From: Bacteroidota bacterium
Lineage (GTDB): Bacteria > Bacteroidota > Bacteroidia > Sphingobacteriales > Sphingobacteriaceae
Direction: 5' to 3'
Assembly: GCA_026224775.1 (NCBI GenBank)
Contig: JAMFRP010000028.1
Location: 1 to 40,174, forward strand
Length of the DNA stretch: 40,174 bases
Position 1 is the stretch's first letter; each line of letters starts with the position of its first letter. The translations under genes were made by a program, and so were the position numbers. The notes under the pieces are model-generated. The model saw only the letters and a program-made list of their open reading frames with translations, made no database searches and was not told where the DNA came from. Positions 33,216-40,174 of this stretch are shown in pieces.

Positions 33216-34136
33216 CTAAGCCCTCGTGTCATTCCCATGATAGATGCTCAAATAACTATCATATCTCGAGGGTTCAATTTCACCATTTTCTAAAGCTTCG
33301 AGCACGGCGCAGCCGGGTTCATTTATGTGGCGACAATTGCTGAAACGGCAATTATGCATACGTTGGCGCATCTCTGGGAAGAAATGGCTAAGTTCCTGTT
33401 TTTCTATATCGATAACACCTAACTCGCGTATACCGGGGGTGTCAATTATAAATCCCCCTTGCGGTAATTCAAAAGCTTCGGCGAAGGTTGTGGTGTGCAT
33501 ACCTTTTTCGCTCCAGTCGGATATTTGATTTGTGCGCAGATCCAGATCAGGCAATAAACGGTTTATTAAACTTGATTTACCAACACCGGAATGTCCGGAG
33601 AACAAGGTTACTTTATCTTTCAATAGCTCCTGAACAATCTCAATATTGGTACACTCTAATGCCGATACTTCAAAGCAGGGATAACCTATCTTTTCGTAAA
33701 CATCTTTGTAATAGGCTAAAACTTCCAAACCTTCATCGCTGAATAAATCTAACTTATTAAATATAAGTCGGGCAGGAATATCGTAAGCCTCGGCAGTCAC
33801 CAAAAAACGGTCAATAAAACCTAAAGAAGTCCTTGGCGAAGCTAAAGTAACCACCAATAATGCCTGATCGAGGTTGGCGGCGATAATCTGCGCTTGCTTA
33901 CTCAGGTTGATGGATTTACGGATAATATAGTTTTTACGCTGATGCAGGTCGGTGATAACGCCGGTTTCCTGCTCGGGCTCCATTTCAAAATCAACCACAT
34001 CGCCAACAGCAATAGGGTTGGTAGTAACAATACCTTTTGTGCGAAACTTGCCTTTTATACGGCAATCAATTTTTTCGCCCTCGTCAGTTTGTACCTGGTA
34101 CCAGCTCCCTGTTGATTTAGTGATTAATCCCTTCAT
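33216..34136 (-). CDS. rsgA: Ribosome small subunit-dependent GTPase A
   Basis: This ~306-aa GTPase assists late 30S subunit maturation. It has an N-terminal OB domain (LITKSTGSWYQVQTDEGEKI), then a circularly permuted G domain in the diagnostic order G4 (FNKLDL), G5 (SALE), G1 (GHSGVGKSSLINRL) and G3 (DTPGIRELG). The C-terminal zinc finger is CRFSNCRHINEPGCAV. The ATG at 34136 is preferred: the frame extends four codons further to a CTG, but conserved members start MKG. It is divergent from the threonine operon. Confidence 0.97.
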   Translation of the reverse strand: MKGLITKSTGSWYQVQTDEGEKIDCRIKGKFRTKGIVTTNPIAVGDVVDFEMEPEQETGVITDLHQRKNYIIRKSINLSKQAQIIAANLDQALLVVTLASPRTSLGFIDRFLVTAEAYDIPARLIFNKLDLFSDEGLEVLAYYKDVYEKIGYPCFEVSALECTNIEIVQELLKDKVTLFSGHSGVGKSSLINRLLPDLDLRTNQISDWSEKGMHTTTFAEAFELPQGGFIIDTPGIRELGVIDIEKQELSHFFPEMRQRMHNCRFSNCRHINEPGCAVLEALENGEIEPSRYDSYLSIYHGNDTRA

Positions 34137-34155
34137 TCTCGGCAGCAAAGGTAGG

Positions 34156-34203
34156 AAAATAGCAAGGGCATGAAAAAATAAAACACAATACCCTTGCTAT
34201 TTT
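34156..34203. promoter_or_regulatory. 13-bp inverted repeat upstream of thr operon
   Basis: AAAATAGCAAGGG (34156-34168) is exactly repeated in inverse at 34191-34203 (CCCTTGCTATTTT), 22 bp apart. It sits between divergent rsgA and thr genes, where no terminator is expected, and its right arm covers the -33 element of the candidate thr promoter. An operator or a small palindromic repeat are both possible. Confidence 0.55.
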
Positions 34204-34225
34204 AAAAATTAACTGCGTAATTTAC
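34194..34225 (+). promoter_or_regulatory. Candidate promoter of thr operon
   Basis: TTG (34194-34196), a 21-bp gap, then TAATTTAC (34218-34225), close to TAnnTTTG. Transcription would start near 34232, about 20 nt before the leader peptide ATG. Confidence 0.5.
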
Positions 34226-34251
34226 GGCGTGTAATAAATACACCTTAAACA

Positions 34252-34317
34252 ATGATATATAACGGCACCATTATTACAACAATTATTACCACCGGAGTAA
34301 AACACGGAGGAAGATAA
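34252..34317 (+). CDS. thrL: Thr/Ile leader peptide of the threonine operon
   Basis: A 21-codon frame encodes MIYNGTIITTIITTGVKHGGR. Nine of the ten codons 6-14 region residues are Thr or Ile (TIITTIITT), the pattern of an attenuation leader that senses charged tRNA-Thr and tRNA-Ile. The stop is at 34315-34317. The last codons contain CGGAGGAAG, which can pair with the terminator's left arm. It is analogous to enterobacterial thrL in logic, but the sequence is independent. Confidence 0.88.
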   Translation: MIYNGTIITTIITTGVKHGGR

Positions 34318-34387
34318 TCGTATGGTGTAAAAAACATAAATAACCAAATGAAAGCCTTCCTCCGAAAAGAGGAAGGCTTTTTGTTTT
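34305..34387 (+). terminator. Transcription attenuator of thr operon
   Basis: The terminator stem AAAGCCTTCCTC (34351-34362) with GAGGAAGGCTTT (34369-34380) has a 6-nt loop and is followed by TTGTTTT. The alternative pairing joins CGGAGGAAG (34305-34313, inside the leader's last codons) to CTTCCTCCG (34356-34364), a perfect 9-bp antiterminator that breaks the terminator. A ribosome stalled at scarce Thr/Ile codons leaves 34305-34313 free, so thrA is transcribed; a ribosome reaching the stop covers it, so transcription ends. ThrA starts 11 bp later. Confidence 0.88.
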
Positions 34388-34397
34388 AGAGATAAAT

Positions 34398-36845
34398 ATG
34401 AAAATTTTAAAATTTGGCGGTACTTCCGTAGGATCTATACAAAGCATCCAAACCTTACTAAACATTTTAAAAAATGAACCCGCTGGCGAAAAACCCGTTG
34501 TTGTGCTTTCGGCCATGAGCGGCGTAACTAACCTGCTGGTATCAATGGCAGAAGATGCCGCGATCGGAAAGGATTTCACAGCCGACTTAGCAGAACTGGA
34601 ACGCCGGCATTTTGATGTGGTGAAAAGCCTGTTGAATATTCAAAATCAAAACCCGGCATTTACCCGCCTTAAAATAAACTTTAACCAGTTAGAAGAATTA
34701 TTGCAGGGGGTCTTAGCTTTACGCGAACTCACCCCAAAAACACGCGATATGGTGCTAAGCTATGGCGAACGTTGTTCAACTTTGATGATCAGCAAAATAG
34801 CGGCACAATATTTTCCTGAAGCTATTTTTGTAGATGCTTCAGAAATAATCAAAACCGACAGCGCTTTCGGGCAGGCTAAAGTAAACATGGAACTTACCGA
34901 GCAGCTTGTAAGAGGCTTTTATCAGGAAAATAGTGGTAAAATGCTTTTTGTTACCGGATTTATAGCCAGTAACGATGCCGGGCAGATCACAACTTTAGGC
35001 CGTGGTGGCAGTGATTATACCGCCGCGATATTAGGATCAGCATTAAATGCGGAAGAAATACAAATATGGACTGATGTTAACGGCATGATGACCGCAGATC
35101 CGCGTTTGGTTAAGAAAGCATTTTCCTTACCGGAATTGACTTATACCGAGGCGATGGAATTATCCTACTTTGGCGCCAAGGTGATCTATCCGCCAACCAT
35201 GATCCCGGCATTTTTAAAGAAGATCCCAATCGTAATAAAAAACACTTTTGAGCCTCAGTTTGAAGGAACCGTTATCCGCCACGATTGTAAAGCATCTAAT
35301 TTGCCAATCAAAGGTATATCTACCATCAATAATATCAGCATCTTAAATTTAGAAGGTAGCGGTATGGTAGGCAAATCGGGCTTTAGCGGTCGATTATTCT
35401 CTTTACTGGCCCGTGAGCAAATCAATATCATATTGATCACTCAATCATCATCTGAGCATAGCATTACTTTCGCGGTACAACCGGCTGATGCTGAAAGAGC
35501 AAAAGCGCTAATAGAACAGGAATTTGAGTTAGAATTATTAGCTAACAAACTGGAAAGCCCGGAAATAGAAGCCAACCTGGCTGTATTAGCCGTAGTAGGC
35601 GAAAACATGAAACAAACCCCGGGTGTATCCGGCAAATTATTCCATGCATTGGGCCGTAACGGTGTAAACGTAAGGGCTATCGCGCAGGGATCATCTGAAT
35701 ACAATATCTCGGTTATCATATCCTCACACGATCTGGCAAAAGCATTAAATGCGGTACATGATGCATTTTTTGTTCAACTTACCAAAACTTTACATGCGTT
35801 TTGTTTAGGTACTGGTAACATTGGCAAAACATTATTTAAACAATTAAACGCGCATAGCGACTTTTTGCAGGAGCACAACGGCATACAAGTTAAAATTGCA
35901 GGAATCAGCAACACACGAAAAATGGTTTTTAATGCTGACGGCATATCTTTAGATACCTGGGAGGATGATCTGCAGGCATCGGATGAAAAAGCCGACTTGA
36001 AGGAGTTTATACAGCGCATGAAAAGCATGAACCTGCCGAACTGCGTATTTATTGATAACACCGCCAGCCCTAATCCGATTGCATTTTACGAAGAGGCTTT
36101 TAAATCAAATATATCAGTAGTAACCTGTAATAAAATAGGCAACTCGGCAGCTTATAGCCAATACCGCAATTTCCACGATACAGCGAGGCGCCACGGTGTT
36201 GATTTCTTTTACGAAACCAATGTTGGCGCTGGTTTACCTATCATCCGCACATTAAAAGATTTGATGAATAGCGGCGACAGAGTACAGCGCATAGAAGCTA
36301 TACTTTCGGGTACAATATCCTTCATCTTTAATAACTTCAAGGGTGATGCCAATTTTCATGATGTGGTTAAGACCGCACAGGAAAAAGGTTATACCGAACC
36401 TGACCCACGCGATGATTTAAGCGGCAAGGATTTTATGCGTAAAATATTGATCCTGGCACGTGACGCAGGTTACGCGATGGAAGAAGCTGATGTGGAAATT
36501 GAGAACATGCTACCGCAAGCCTGCCTTGATGCACAATCTGTTGATGAATTTTATGCTGCACTAAAATCTGAAGACGCGTTTTTCGCAAACCTTAAAAATA
36601 CCGCTGAAGCAGAAGATAAAGTTTTAAGATATATAGGTAAATTGGATAATGGAAAGGCATCCATCACCCTGCAAATGGTTGATGAAAATCATCCGTTCTT
36701 CACCTTATCAGGAAGTGATAATATCATTTCATTTACTACCGATAGATACAAAGAACGCCCATTGGTGGTTAAAGGCCCCGGCGCAGGCGCAGAAGTTACC
36801 GCGGCAGGTGTATTTGCTGATTTAATAAACGTAGGAGCTAATTAG
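34398..36845 (+). CDS. thrA: Aspartokinase / homoserine dehydrogenase fusion
   Basis: This 815-aa bifunctional enzyme catalyses the first and third steps from aspartate toward threonine, methionine and isoleucine. The N-terminal kinase begins KFGGTSVGS (5-13) and includes TTLGRGGSDYTAAILG. Tandem ACT regulatory domains span about 310-450 (GSGMVGKSGFSGRLFSLL, NVRAIAQGSSEYNISVII) and are the usual sites of threonine inhibition. The homoserine dehydrogenase half starts at FCLGTGNIGKTLFKQL (NAD(P) fold). It continues through ETNVGAGLPIIRTLKDLM and GYTEPDPRDDLSGKDFMRK, carrying the catalytic Lys/Asp region. It is first of the operon behind an attenuator; the next gene, thrB, is 34 bp away. Confidence 0.98.
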   Translation: MKILKFGGTSVGSIQSIQTLLNILKNEPAGEKPVVVLSAMSGVTNLLVSMAEDAAIGKDFTADLAELERRHFDVVKSLLNIQNQNPAFTRLKINFNQLEELLQGVLALRELTPKTRDMVLSYGERCSTLMISKIAAQYFPEAIFVDASEIIKTDSAFGQAKVNMELTEQLVRGFYQENSGKMLFVTGFIASNDAGQITTLGRGGSDYTAAILGSALNAEEIQIWTDVNGMMTADPRLVKKAFSLPELTYTEAMELSYFGAKVIYPPTMIPAFLKKIPIVIKNTFEPQFEGTVIRHDCKASNLPIKGISTINNISILNLEGSGMVGKSGFSGRLFSLLAREQINIILITQSSSEHSITFAVQPADAERAKALIEQEFELELLANKLESPEIEANLAVLAVVGENMKQTPGVSGKLFHALGRNGVNVRAIAQGSSEYNISVIISSHDLAKALNAVHDAFFVQLTKTLHAFCLGTGNIGKTLFKQLNAHSDFLQEHNGIQVKIAGISNTRKMVFNADGISLDTWEDDLQASDEKADLKEFIQRMKSMNLPNCVFIDNTASPNPIAFYEEAFKSNISVVTCNKIGNSAAYSQYRNFHDTARRHGVDFFYETNVGAGLPIIRTLKDLMNSGDRVQRIEAILSGTISFIFNNFKGDANFHDVVKTAQEKGYTEPDPRDDLSGKDFMRKILILARDAGYAMEEADVEIENMLPQACLDAQSVDEFYAALKSEDAFFANLKNTAEAEDKVLRYIGKLDNGKASITLQMVDENHPFFTLSGSDNIISFTTDRYKERPLVVKGPGAGAEVTAAGVFADLINVGAN

Positions 36846-36869
36846 CCCCCTAGCCCCCTAAAGGGGGAA
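36843..36869. repeat. GC-rich palindromic repeat in thrA-thrB spacer
   Basis: CCCCCT-AA-AGGGGG (36854-36867), preceded by CCCCCTAG, starts at the thrA stop codon itself. A second copy in inverse orientation lies inside the thrB start region at 36928-36955. Confidence 0.85.
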
Positions 36870-36879
36870 TAAGAGTTCA

Positions 36880-37875
36880 ATGAAAATGGAAAATAAAGAA
36901 CAAGAAATAAAAGCCCCCACTATAATTGCTCCCCCTTCAGGGGGCCGGGGGGTTCACGTTTTTGCACCGGCAACGGTTGCTAACGTAGTATGCGGCTTCG
37001 ATGTATTAGGTTTCGCGGTTAATGAACCCGGCGACGAAGTTATTATGCGCCTCACTAACAAACCCGGTATCACCATTAGTAAAATTACCGGTGATGATGG
37101 TCGTTTACCGCTTGATCCTGCTAAAAATACGGTAAGTGTAAGCGTACAGCATTACTTACAAAGCGTTGGACGTACAGATGTTGGCTTAGATATCGAACTA
37201 CATAAAAAAATGCCAATCGGCAGCGGACTGGGCTCCAGTTCGGCAAGTACGGTAGCTGGCTTATATGCCATCAAAACTTTATTGGGTGATGATGCCGACC
37301 CGGCTAAATTATTGCCTTTCGCTATGAAAGGAGAGGAAATGGCCTGTGGTCATGGCCACGCCGATAACGTAGCACCTGCTTTATTAGGTGGTTTTGTGTT
37401 AATCCGCAGTTATGACCCTTTGGATGTTATTCGTTTGCCACATCCGGCGGGTTTGTATTGCGCTATTGTTTTCCCTGATGTTGATGTGCCCACACGCGAA
37501 GCCAGGCAGATCATCCGCCAAAAAATAAACATGAAGGATGCTGTTACCCAATGGGGTAATATCGCAGGCTTGGTAAGTGGTTTATTTATGCAGGATATAG
37601 ATCTGATTGGCCGCAGTATGAAAGACATTTTAGTTGAACCCGTACGATCAATGCTTATCCCTGATTTTTATAAAATGCGTGAGATAGCCATGGGAATGGG
37701 TGCGGTTAGTTTTGGTATCTCAGGTTCTGGCCCGTCGGTATTTGCCTTTACTAAGGATGAAGAGACTGCAAAGCTTATCACCCAAAAATTACAACAACAC
37801 CTAACCAGTATCAAAATAGGTTCAAATATTTATGTGTCGACTATTAATGATGCAGGACCTAAAGTATTAGGATAA
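36880..37875 (+). CDS. thrB: Homoserine kinase
   Basis: This GHMP-family enzyme phosphorylates homoserine with ATP, feeding ThrC. The conserved protein starts at HVFAPATVANVVCGFDVLGF (about residue 26). The ATP loop IGSGLGSSSASTVAGLYAI is at about 112-130, and the C-terminal ISGSGPSVFAF is present. The first ~25 residues (MKMENKEQEIKAPTIIAPPS, then GGRGV) are not family sequence. APPSGGRGVH is encoded by the GC-rich repeat at 36928-36955, so the N-terminus has been extended by repeat insertion. ATG at 36880 and ATG at 36886 are both possible starts. Total length is 331 aa. It is the second gene of the thr operon. Confidence 0.95.
   Translation: MKMENKEQEIKAPTIIAPPSGGRGVHVFAPATVANVVCGFDVLGFAVNEPGDEVIMRLTNKPGITISKITGDDGRLPLDPAKNTVSVSVQHYLQSVGRTDVGLDIELHKKMPIGSGLGSSSASTVAGLYAIKTLLGDDADPAKLLPFAMKGEEMACGHGHADNVAPALLGGFVLIRSYDPLDVIRLPHPAGLYCAIVFPDVDVPTREARQIIRQKINMKDAVTQWGNIAGLVSGLFMQDIDLIGRSMKDILVEPVRSMLIPDFYKMREIAMGMGAVSFGISGSGPSVFAFTKDEETAKLITQKLQQHLTSIKIGSNIYVSTINDAGPKVLG
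36928..36955. repeat. GC-rich palindromic repeat inside thrB
   Basis: CCCCCT-TC-AGGGGG followed by CCGGGGGG, the inverse of the repeat at 36843-36869. It is translated in frame as part of the unusual thrB N-terminus. Confidence 0.85.
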
Positions 37876-37887
37876 CAAACACCAGAA

Positions 37888-37983
37888 CGTCATTGCGAGG
37901 AACGAAGCAATCTCTATGTTATACAAAGGAACTTACAAAGTTGGCCTACCTGTGTAGAGATTGCTTCGTTCCTCGCAATGACG
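37888..37983. repeat. MITE-like palindrome, family A copy 2
   Basis: Perfect 29-bp arms (37888-37916 and 37955-37983; CGTCATTGCGAGGAACGAAG...) enclose a 38-nt centre. The arms and centre length match the copy at 25340-25439. It sits inside the thr operon between thrB and thrC. Confidence 0.95.
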
Positions 37984-38007
37984 CTTCAAGAAAATAAGAT
38001 ATAAAAA

Positions 38008-39318
38008 ATGGAACTATACAGCACCAACAATACAGCATCCAGGGTATCATTTAAAGATGCCGTTTTCAATAGCATGCCGCAGGATAAAGGCCTTTATATG
38101 CCCGTAACTATCCCGCGACTGGATGATAAATTTATTAATCATTTAGATGAATATACGCTGCCTGAGATCGCATTTCATGTGGCACAAAATCTTTTAGGCG
38201 ATTCTATCCCGGCAGATGATTTGAAAGCTATTATTTACGATGCGATCAATTTTTATGCACCGATAGTTCCGCTTGAAAAGGATGTTTATGTATTGGAATT
38301 ATTCCATGGCCCATCCTTAGCATTCAAGGATTTTGGCGCTCGTTTCATGAGCCGCGTAATGAGTTATTTTTTGGAAGAAGGCGAAAAACAATTAGATGTG
38401 CTGGTTGCCACTTCCGGCGACACAGGTGGTGCGGTTGCTTTAGGCTTCCTGGGCGTACCAAATACCCGGGTGACAATCTTATACCCTAAAGGGAAAGTAA
38501 GCGACATACAGGAGCTGCAATTAACCACAAACGGGCAAAACATCCGTGCGTTAGAAATTAACGGAACATTTGATGATTGCCAGGCTTTGGTTAAACAAGC
38601 CTTTACAGATAAAGACTTGAATGAGAAATTCAGGCTAACATCTGCCAACTCCATCAATATAGCAAGGCTGATCCCGCAGACGTTCTATTATTTTAATGCT
38701 TATGCGCAGTTATTAAAGCAGGGCAAAAATAAAGTGGTATTCTCGGTACCAAGCGGCAACTTTGGCAACATAGGCGCAGGTTTATTAGCCTGGAAGATGG
38801 GCCTACCTATTGAGCAGTTTATTGCCGCCACTAACGCCAATGATACGGTTCCTGCATTTTTAAAGTCAGGGGTTTATCAGCCAAAGCCATCGGTTGCCAC
38901 CCTGTCCAACGCAATGGATGTGGGCAACCCAAGTAACTGGGTGCGTATAGCCGATATGTTTAAGGACGATATGAACAAACTAAAAGGCATGATTACCGGT
39001 TTTAGCTATGATGATACAGAAACCCTTGCCGCTATTAAACAAGTAGATAAAGATTACAACTATGTAGTTTGCCCACATACCGCAATAGCCTGGCAAGCAC
39101 TAAAGGATTGGAAAAAGTTGCATCCGGATAGCGAGGCTTCAGGTGTGTTCTTAGCTACGGCCCATCCATGTAAATTCCCTGATGTATTCCCGGATAACAT
39201 TGCGGAGAAAATTAATGTACCGCAGCAAGTAAAATCACTTGAAGAGAAGGATAAGCAGTCGGTGATCTTAGGGAAAGAATTTGATGAGTTTAAACATTAT
39301 TTATTAGCCAATCAGTAG
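38008..39318 (+). CDS. thrC: Threonine synthase
   Basis: This 436-aa PLP enzyme converts O-phosphohomoserine to threonine. Evidence is the N-terminal YSTNNTASRVSFKDAVF, the PLP lysine Lys107 in HGPSLAFKDFGARF, the phosphate loop VATSGDTGGAVALGFLG, PKGKVSDIQELQLTTNG, FSVPSGNFGNIGAGLLA and the C-terminal VVCPHTAIAWQALKDW. It is the long-form threonine synthase, without the N-terminal SAM-regulated domain of plants. It follows the MITE-like element by 24 bp, which adds a large hairpin to the operon mRNA, and precedes the ACT-domain gene by 33 bp. Confidence 0.98.
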   Translation: MELYSTNNTASRVSFKDAVFNSMPQDKGLYMPVTIPRLDDKFINHLDEYTLPEIAFHVAQNLLGDSIPADDLKAIIYDAINFYAPIVPLEKDVYVLELFHGPSLAFKDFGARFMSRVMSYFLEEGEKQLDVLVATSGDTGGAVALGFLGVPNTRVTILYPKGKVSDIQELQLTTNGQNIRALEINGTFDDCQALVKQAFTDKDLNEKFRLTSANSINIARLIPQTFYYFNAYAQLLKQGKNKVVFSVPSGNFGNIGAGLLAWKMGLPIEQFIAATNANDTVPAFLKSGVYQPKPSVATLSNAMDVGNPSNWVRIADMFKDDMNKLKGMITGFSYDDTETLAAIKQVDKDYNYVVCPHTAIAWQALKDWKKLHPDSEASGVFLATAHPCKFPDVFPDNIAEKINVPQQVKSLEEKDKQSVILGKEFDEFKHYLLANQ

Positions 39319-39351
39319 TAGCAGCAATTACACCAATAACTAAATAGTTTT

Positions 39352-39864
39352 ATGAAATCGGATTACGTATTAACCATATTTTCTGAAGACAGAAAAGGCT
39401 TAATAAGCATAATAACCAACATGCTTAATAGAAAAGGCATTGAAATGGAAAGCATAAATGCCGCGAGAACAGATATTCATACACGAGTAATTATTACTAT
39501 CCAGTTAAATGGCTACGCAGATGAGATTAAATTAATGACCTTAAAAATCAAAAACATTATCGAAGTATATCATACTGAAGTTCACTTGCTTACTGATATT
39601 TTTTATCAAAAGGTGGCATTATATGCTATAAACAAAGATTCTTATAACGCTGCTCTGTTTACTAAAATGCAAAAATACGGCGCAACAATCGTTGGATATC
39701 CTGCTGGCAAGATAATAATACAGAAAATCGGCAGGGAAGAAGATATTCAATCGCTTTACAATGAACTGGAGGGGGTACATCTTCATAGTTTCAGTAAAAG
39801 CGCATTAATATCATTAAATGCGATTGAACCATCAGAAGAGCCTGTCATTAGTATGGCTGCTTAA
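39352..39864 (+). CDS. ACT domain protein, acetolactate synthase small subunit-like
   Basis: This 170-aa protein resembles IlvN/IlvH. The N-terminal ACT domain (YVLTIFSEDRKGLISIITNM, about 5-80) contains the ligand-binding loop region around RKGIEMESINAARTD. The C-terminal half (FYQKVALYAINKDSYNAALF ... LEGVHLHSFSKSALISL) matches the second domain of the acetolactate synthase small subunit. It differs from canonical IlvN in several positions and is not next to an ilvB gene. It may be a divergent regulatory subunit or a free amino-acid sensor. Its place as last gene of an operon controlled by a Thr/Ile leader suggests a link between threonine supply and isoleucine synthesis (inference). Confidence 0.7.
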   Translation: MKSDYVLTIFSEDRKGLISIITNMLNRKGIEMESINAARTDIHTRVIITIQLNGYADEIKLMTLKIKNIIEVYHTEVHLLTDIFYQKVALYAINKDSYNAALFTKMQKYGATIVGYPAGKIIIQKIGREEDIQSLYNELEGVHLHSFSKSALISLNAIEPSEEPVISMAA

Positions 39865-39889
39865 GGGCAGCCCAAAGTAAATTTTGATA

Positions 39890-39930
39890 AATAACAAAGC
39901 CCTGTCGATATTCGGCAGGGCTTTGTTATT
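39890..39930 (+). terminator. Terminator of the thr operon
   Basis: AATAACAAAGCCCTG (39890-39904) and CAGGGCTTTGTTATT (39916-39930) pair perfectly over 15 bp with an 11-nt loop, 25 bp after the last stop. It is symmetric, so it may also stop opposite-strand transcription coming from the rRNA operon. Confidence 0.93.
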
Positions 39931-39995
39931 TATATTGAGTACGTGCTATTATAAAACAAGTAATAAAAGGCCAATTTACAAAAGCAAATAAATGC

Positions 39996-40023
39996 AAAAA
40001 GCCCTCGCTGGTTAAGCGAAGGC
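39996..40023 (-). terminator. Second terminator of rRNA operon
   Basis: On the minus strand, GCCTTCGC (40023-40016) pairs with GCGAGGGC (40008-40001), one mismatch, followed by five T (40000-39996). Confidence 0.75.
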
Positions 40024-40056
40024 ATTGATATTATTGGCTGTAAAGGTTTTATAAAA

Positions 40057-40093
40057 CAAGAAAGCCCTTGTTCTTTAGAACAAAGGCTTCTTG
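40057..40093 (-). terminator. First terminator of rRNA operon
   Basis: CAAGAAGCC...TTTGTTC (minus strand from 40093) pairs with GAACAAGGGCTTTCTTG (40073-40057) across a 4-nt loop, with one bulge and one mismatch, followed by TTTTAT. It lies 8 bp after the 5S 3' end. Confidence 0.85.
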
Positions 40094-40101
40094 ATAAGAT
40101 T

Positions 40102-40174
40102 TGGCACCGACCTACTCTCCCACATTTTACTGCAGTACCATCGGCTCTGGCGGGCTTAACTTCTCTGTTCGGAA
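40102..40174 (-). rRNA. rrf: 5S ribosomal RNA, 3' part (runs off window)
   Basis: Read on the minus strand, the segment contains AACAGAGAAGTTAAGCCCGC, GCCGATGGTACTGC and GGGAGAGTAGGTCGGTGCC, all highly conserved landmarks of bacterial 5S rRNA. The 3' end is near 40102; the 5' part lies beyond the window. It is probably the end of a 16S-23S-5S operon transcribed leftward. Confidence 0.96.

Noticed and set aside
25340..37983. CRISPR array
   Set aside because: The repeats are long palindromes scattered between genes, not short regularly spaced direct repeats, and no cas genes are present.

Overview
The window looks like a chromosome segment of a Bacteroidota bacterium, most likely Sphingobacteriaceae (Mucilaginibacter/Pedobacter-like; inference). 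Supporting signs are a SusC/SusD pair, an outer-membrane beta-barrel receptor with a carboxypeptidase-regulatory-like domain, a PadR-PspC pair, TAnnTTTG-type -7 promoter boxes, and many long palindromic intergenic repeats.

Layout. (1) Positions ~185-12,115 are a visibly AT-rich accessory island, inserted just downstream of a tRNA-Arg(CCU) gene (12118-12189, minus) and its terminator. A large serine recombinase (10539-12155) sits at the tRNA end. The fragment at 1-81 (start of a secreted protein, minus strand) is probably flanking chromosome. Left to right the island carries: a small ORF, an HTH (terminase-small-subunit-like) protein, a tightly coupled DUF4238 + caspase/CHAT-like protease pair, a DUF488 protein and an HNH nuclease. 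On the minus strand it then carries a soluble protein + four-TM protein pair and a TM/coiled-coil gene broken by a 10-A tract. The remainder is a small resolvase/invertase, a long nested hairpin, a lipoprotein with a C-terminal OB-like domain and a single-TM protein. This reads as a defence-type island, although no gene here is a recognised named defence system.

(2) Positions 12,246-22,900 are core genes: metG followed by tRNA-Arg, ldcA, a SusCD-like transporter pair, and padR with a pspC-domain gene (with a palindromic candidate PadR operator). (3) Positions 22,883-33,100 hold an outer-membrane receptor, recQ, murF, a YnfA-type membrane protein, a MazG-like pyrophosphohydrolase, dtd, a Cys/Met-metabolism PLP enzyme and an FkbM methyltransferase, punctuated by two families of MITE-like palindromes. 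Between the MazG-like gene and dtd lies a ~170-bp non-coding stretch of A/T tracts spaced almost exactly one helical turn apart, predicted to be strongly curved DNA.

(4) Positions 33,216-39,930 hold rsgA and a threonine operon: a Thr/Ile-rich leader peptide with a terminator/antiterminator attenuator, then thrA (aspartokinase-homoserine dehydrogenase), thrB, thrC and an IlvN-like ACT-domain gene, closed by a strong terminator. The upstream PLP enzyme probably uses acylated homoserine, so two branches of homoserine metabolism lie close together. (5) The right edge holds the 3' part of a 5S rRNA (minus strand) with two tandem terminators, the end of an rRNA operon.

The best candidates for undescribed biology are the DUF4238-CHAT pair, the soluble/4-TM pair, the A10 slippage gene, the phased A-tract array, the 7866-7977 hairpin and the threonine attenuator in this phylum.
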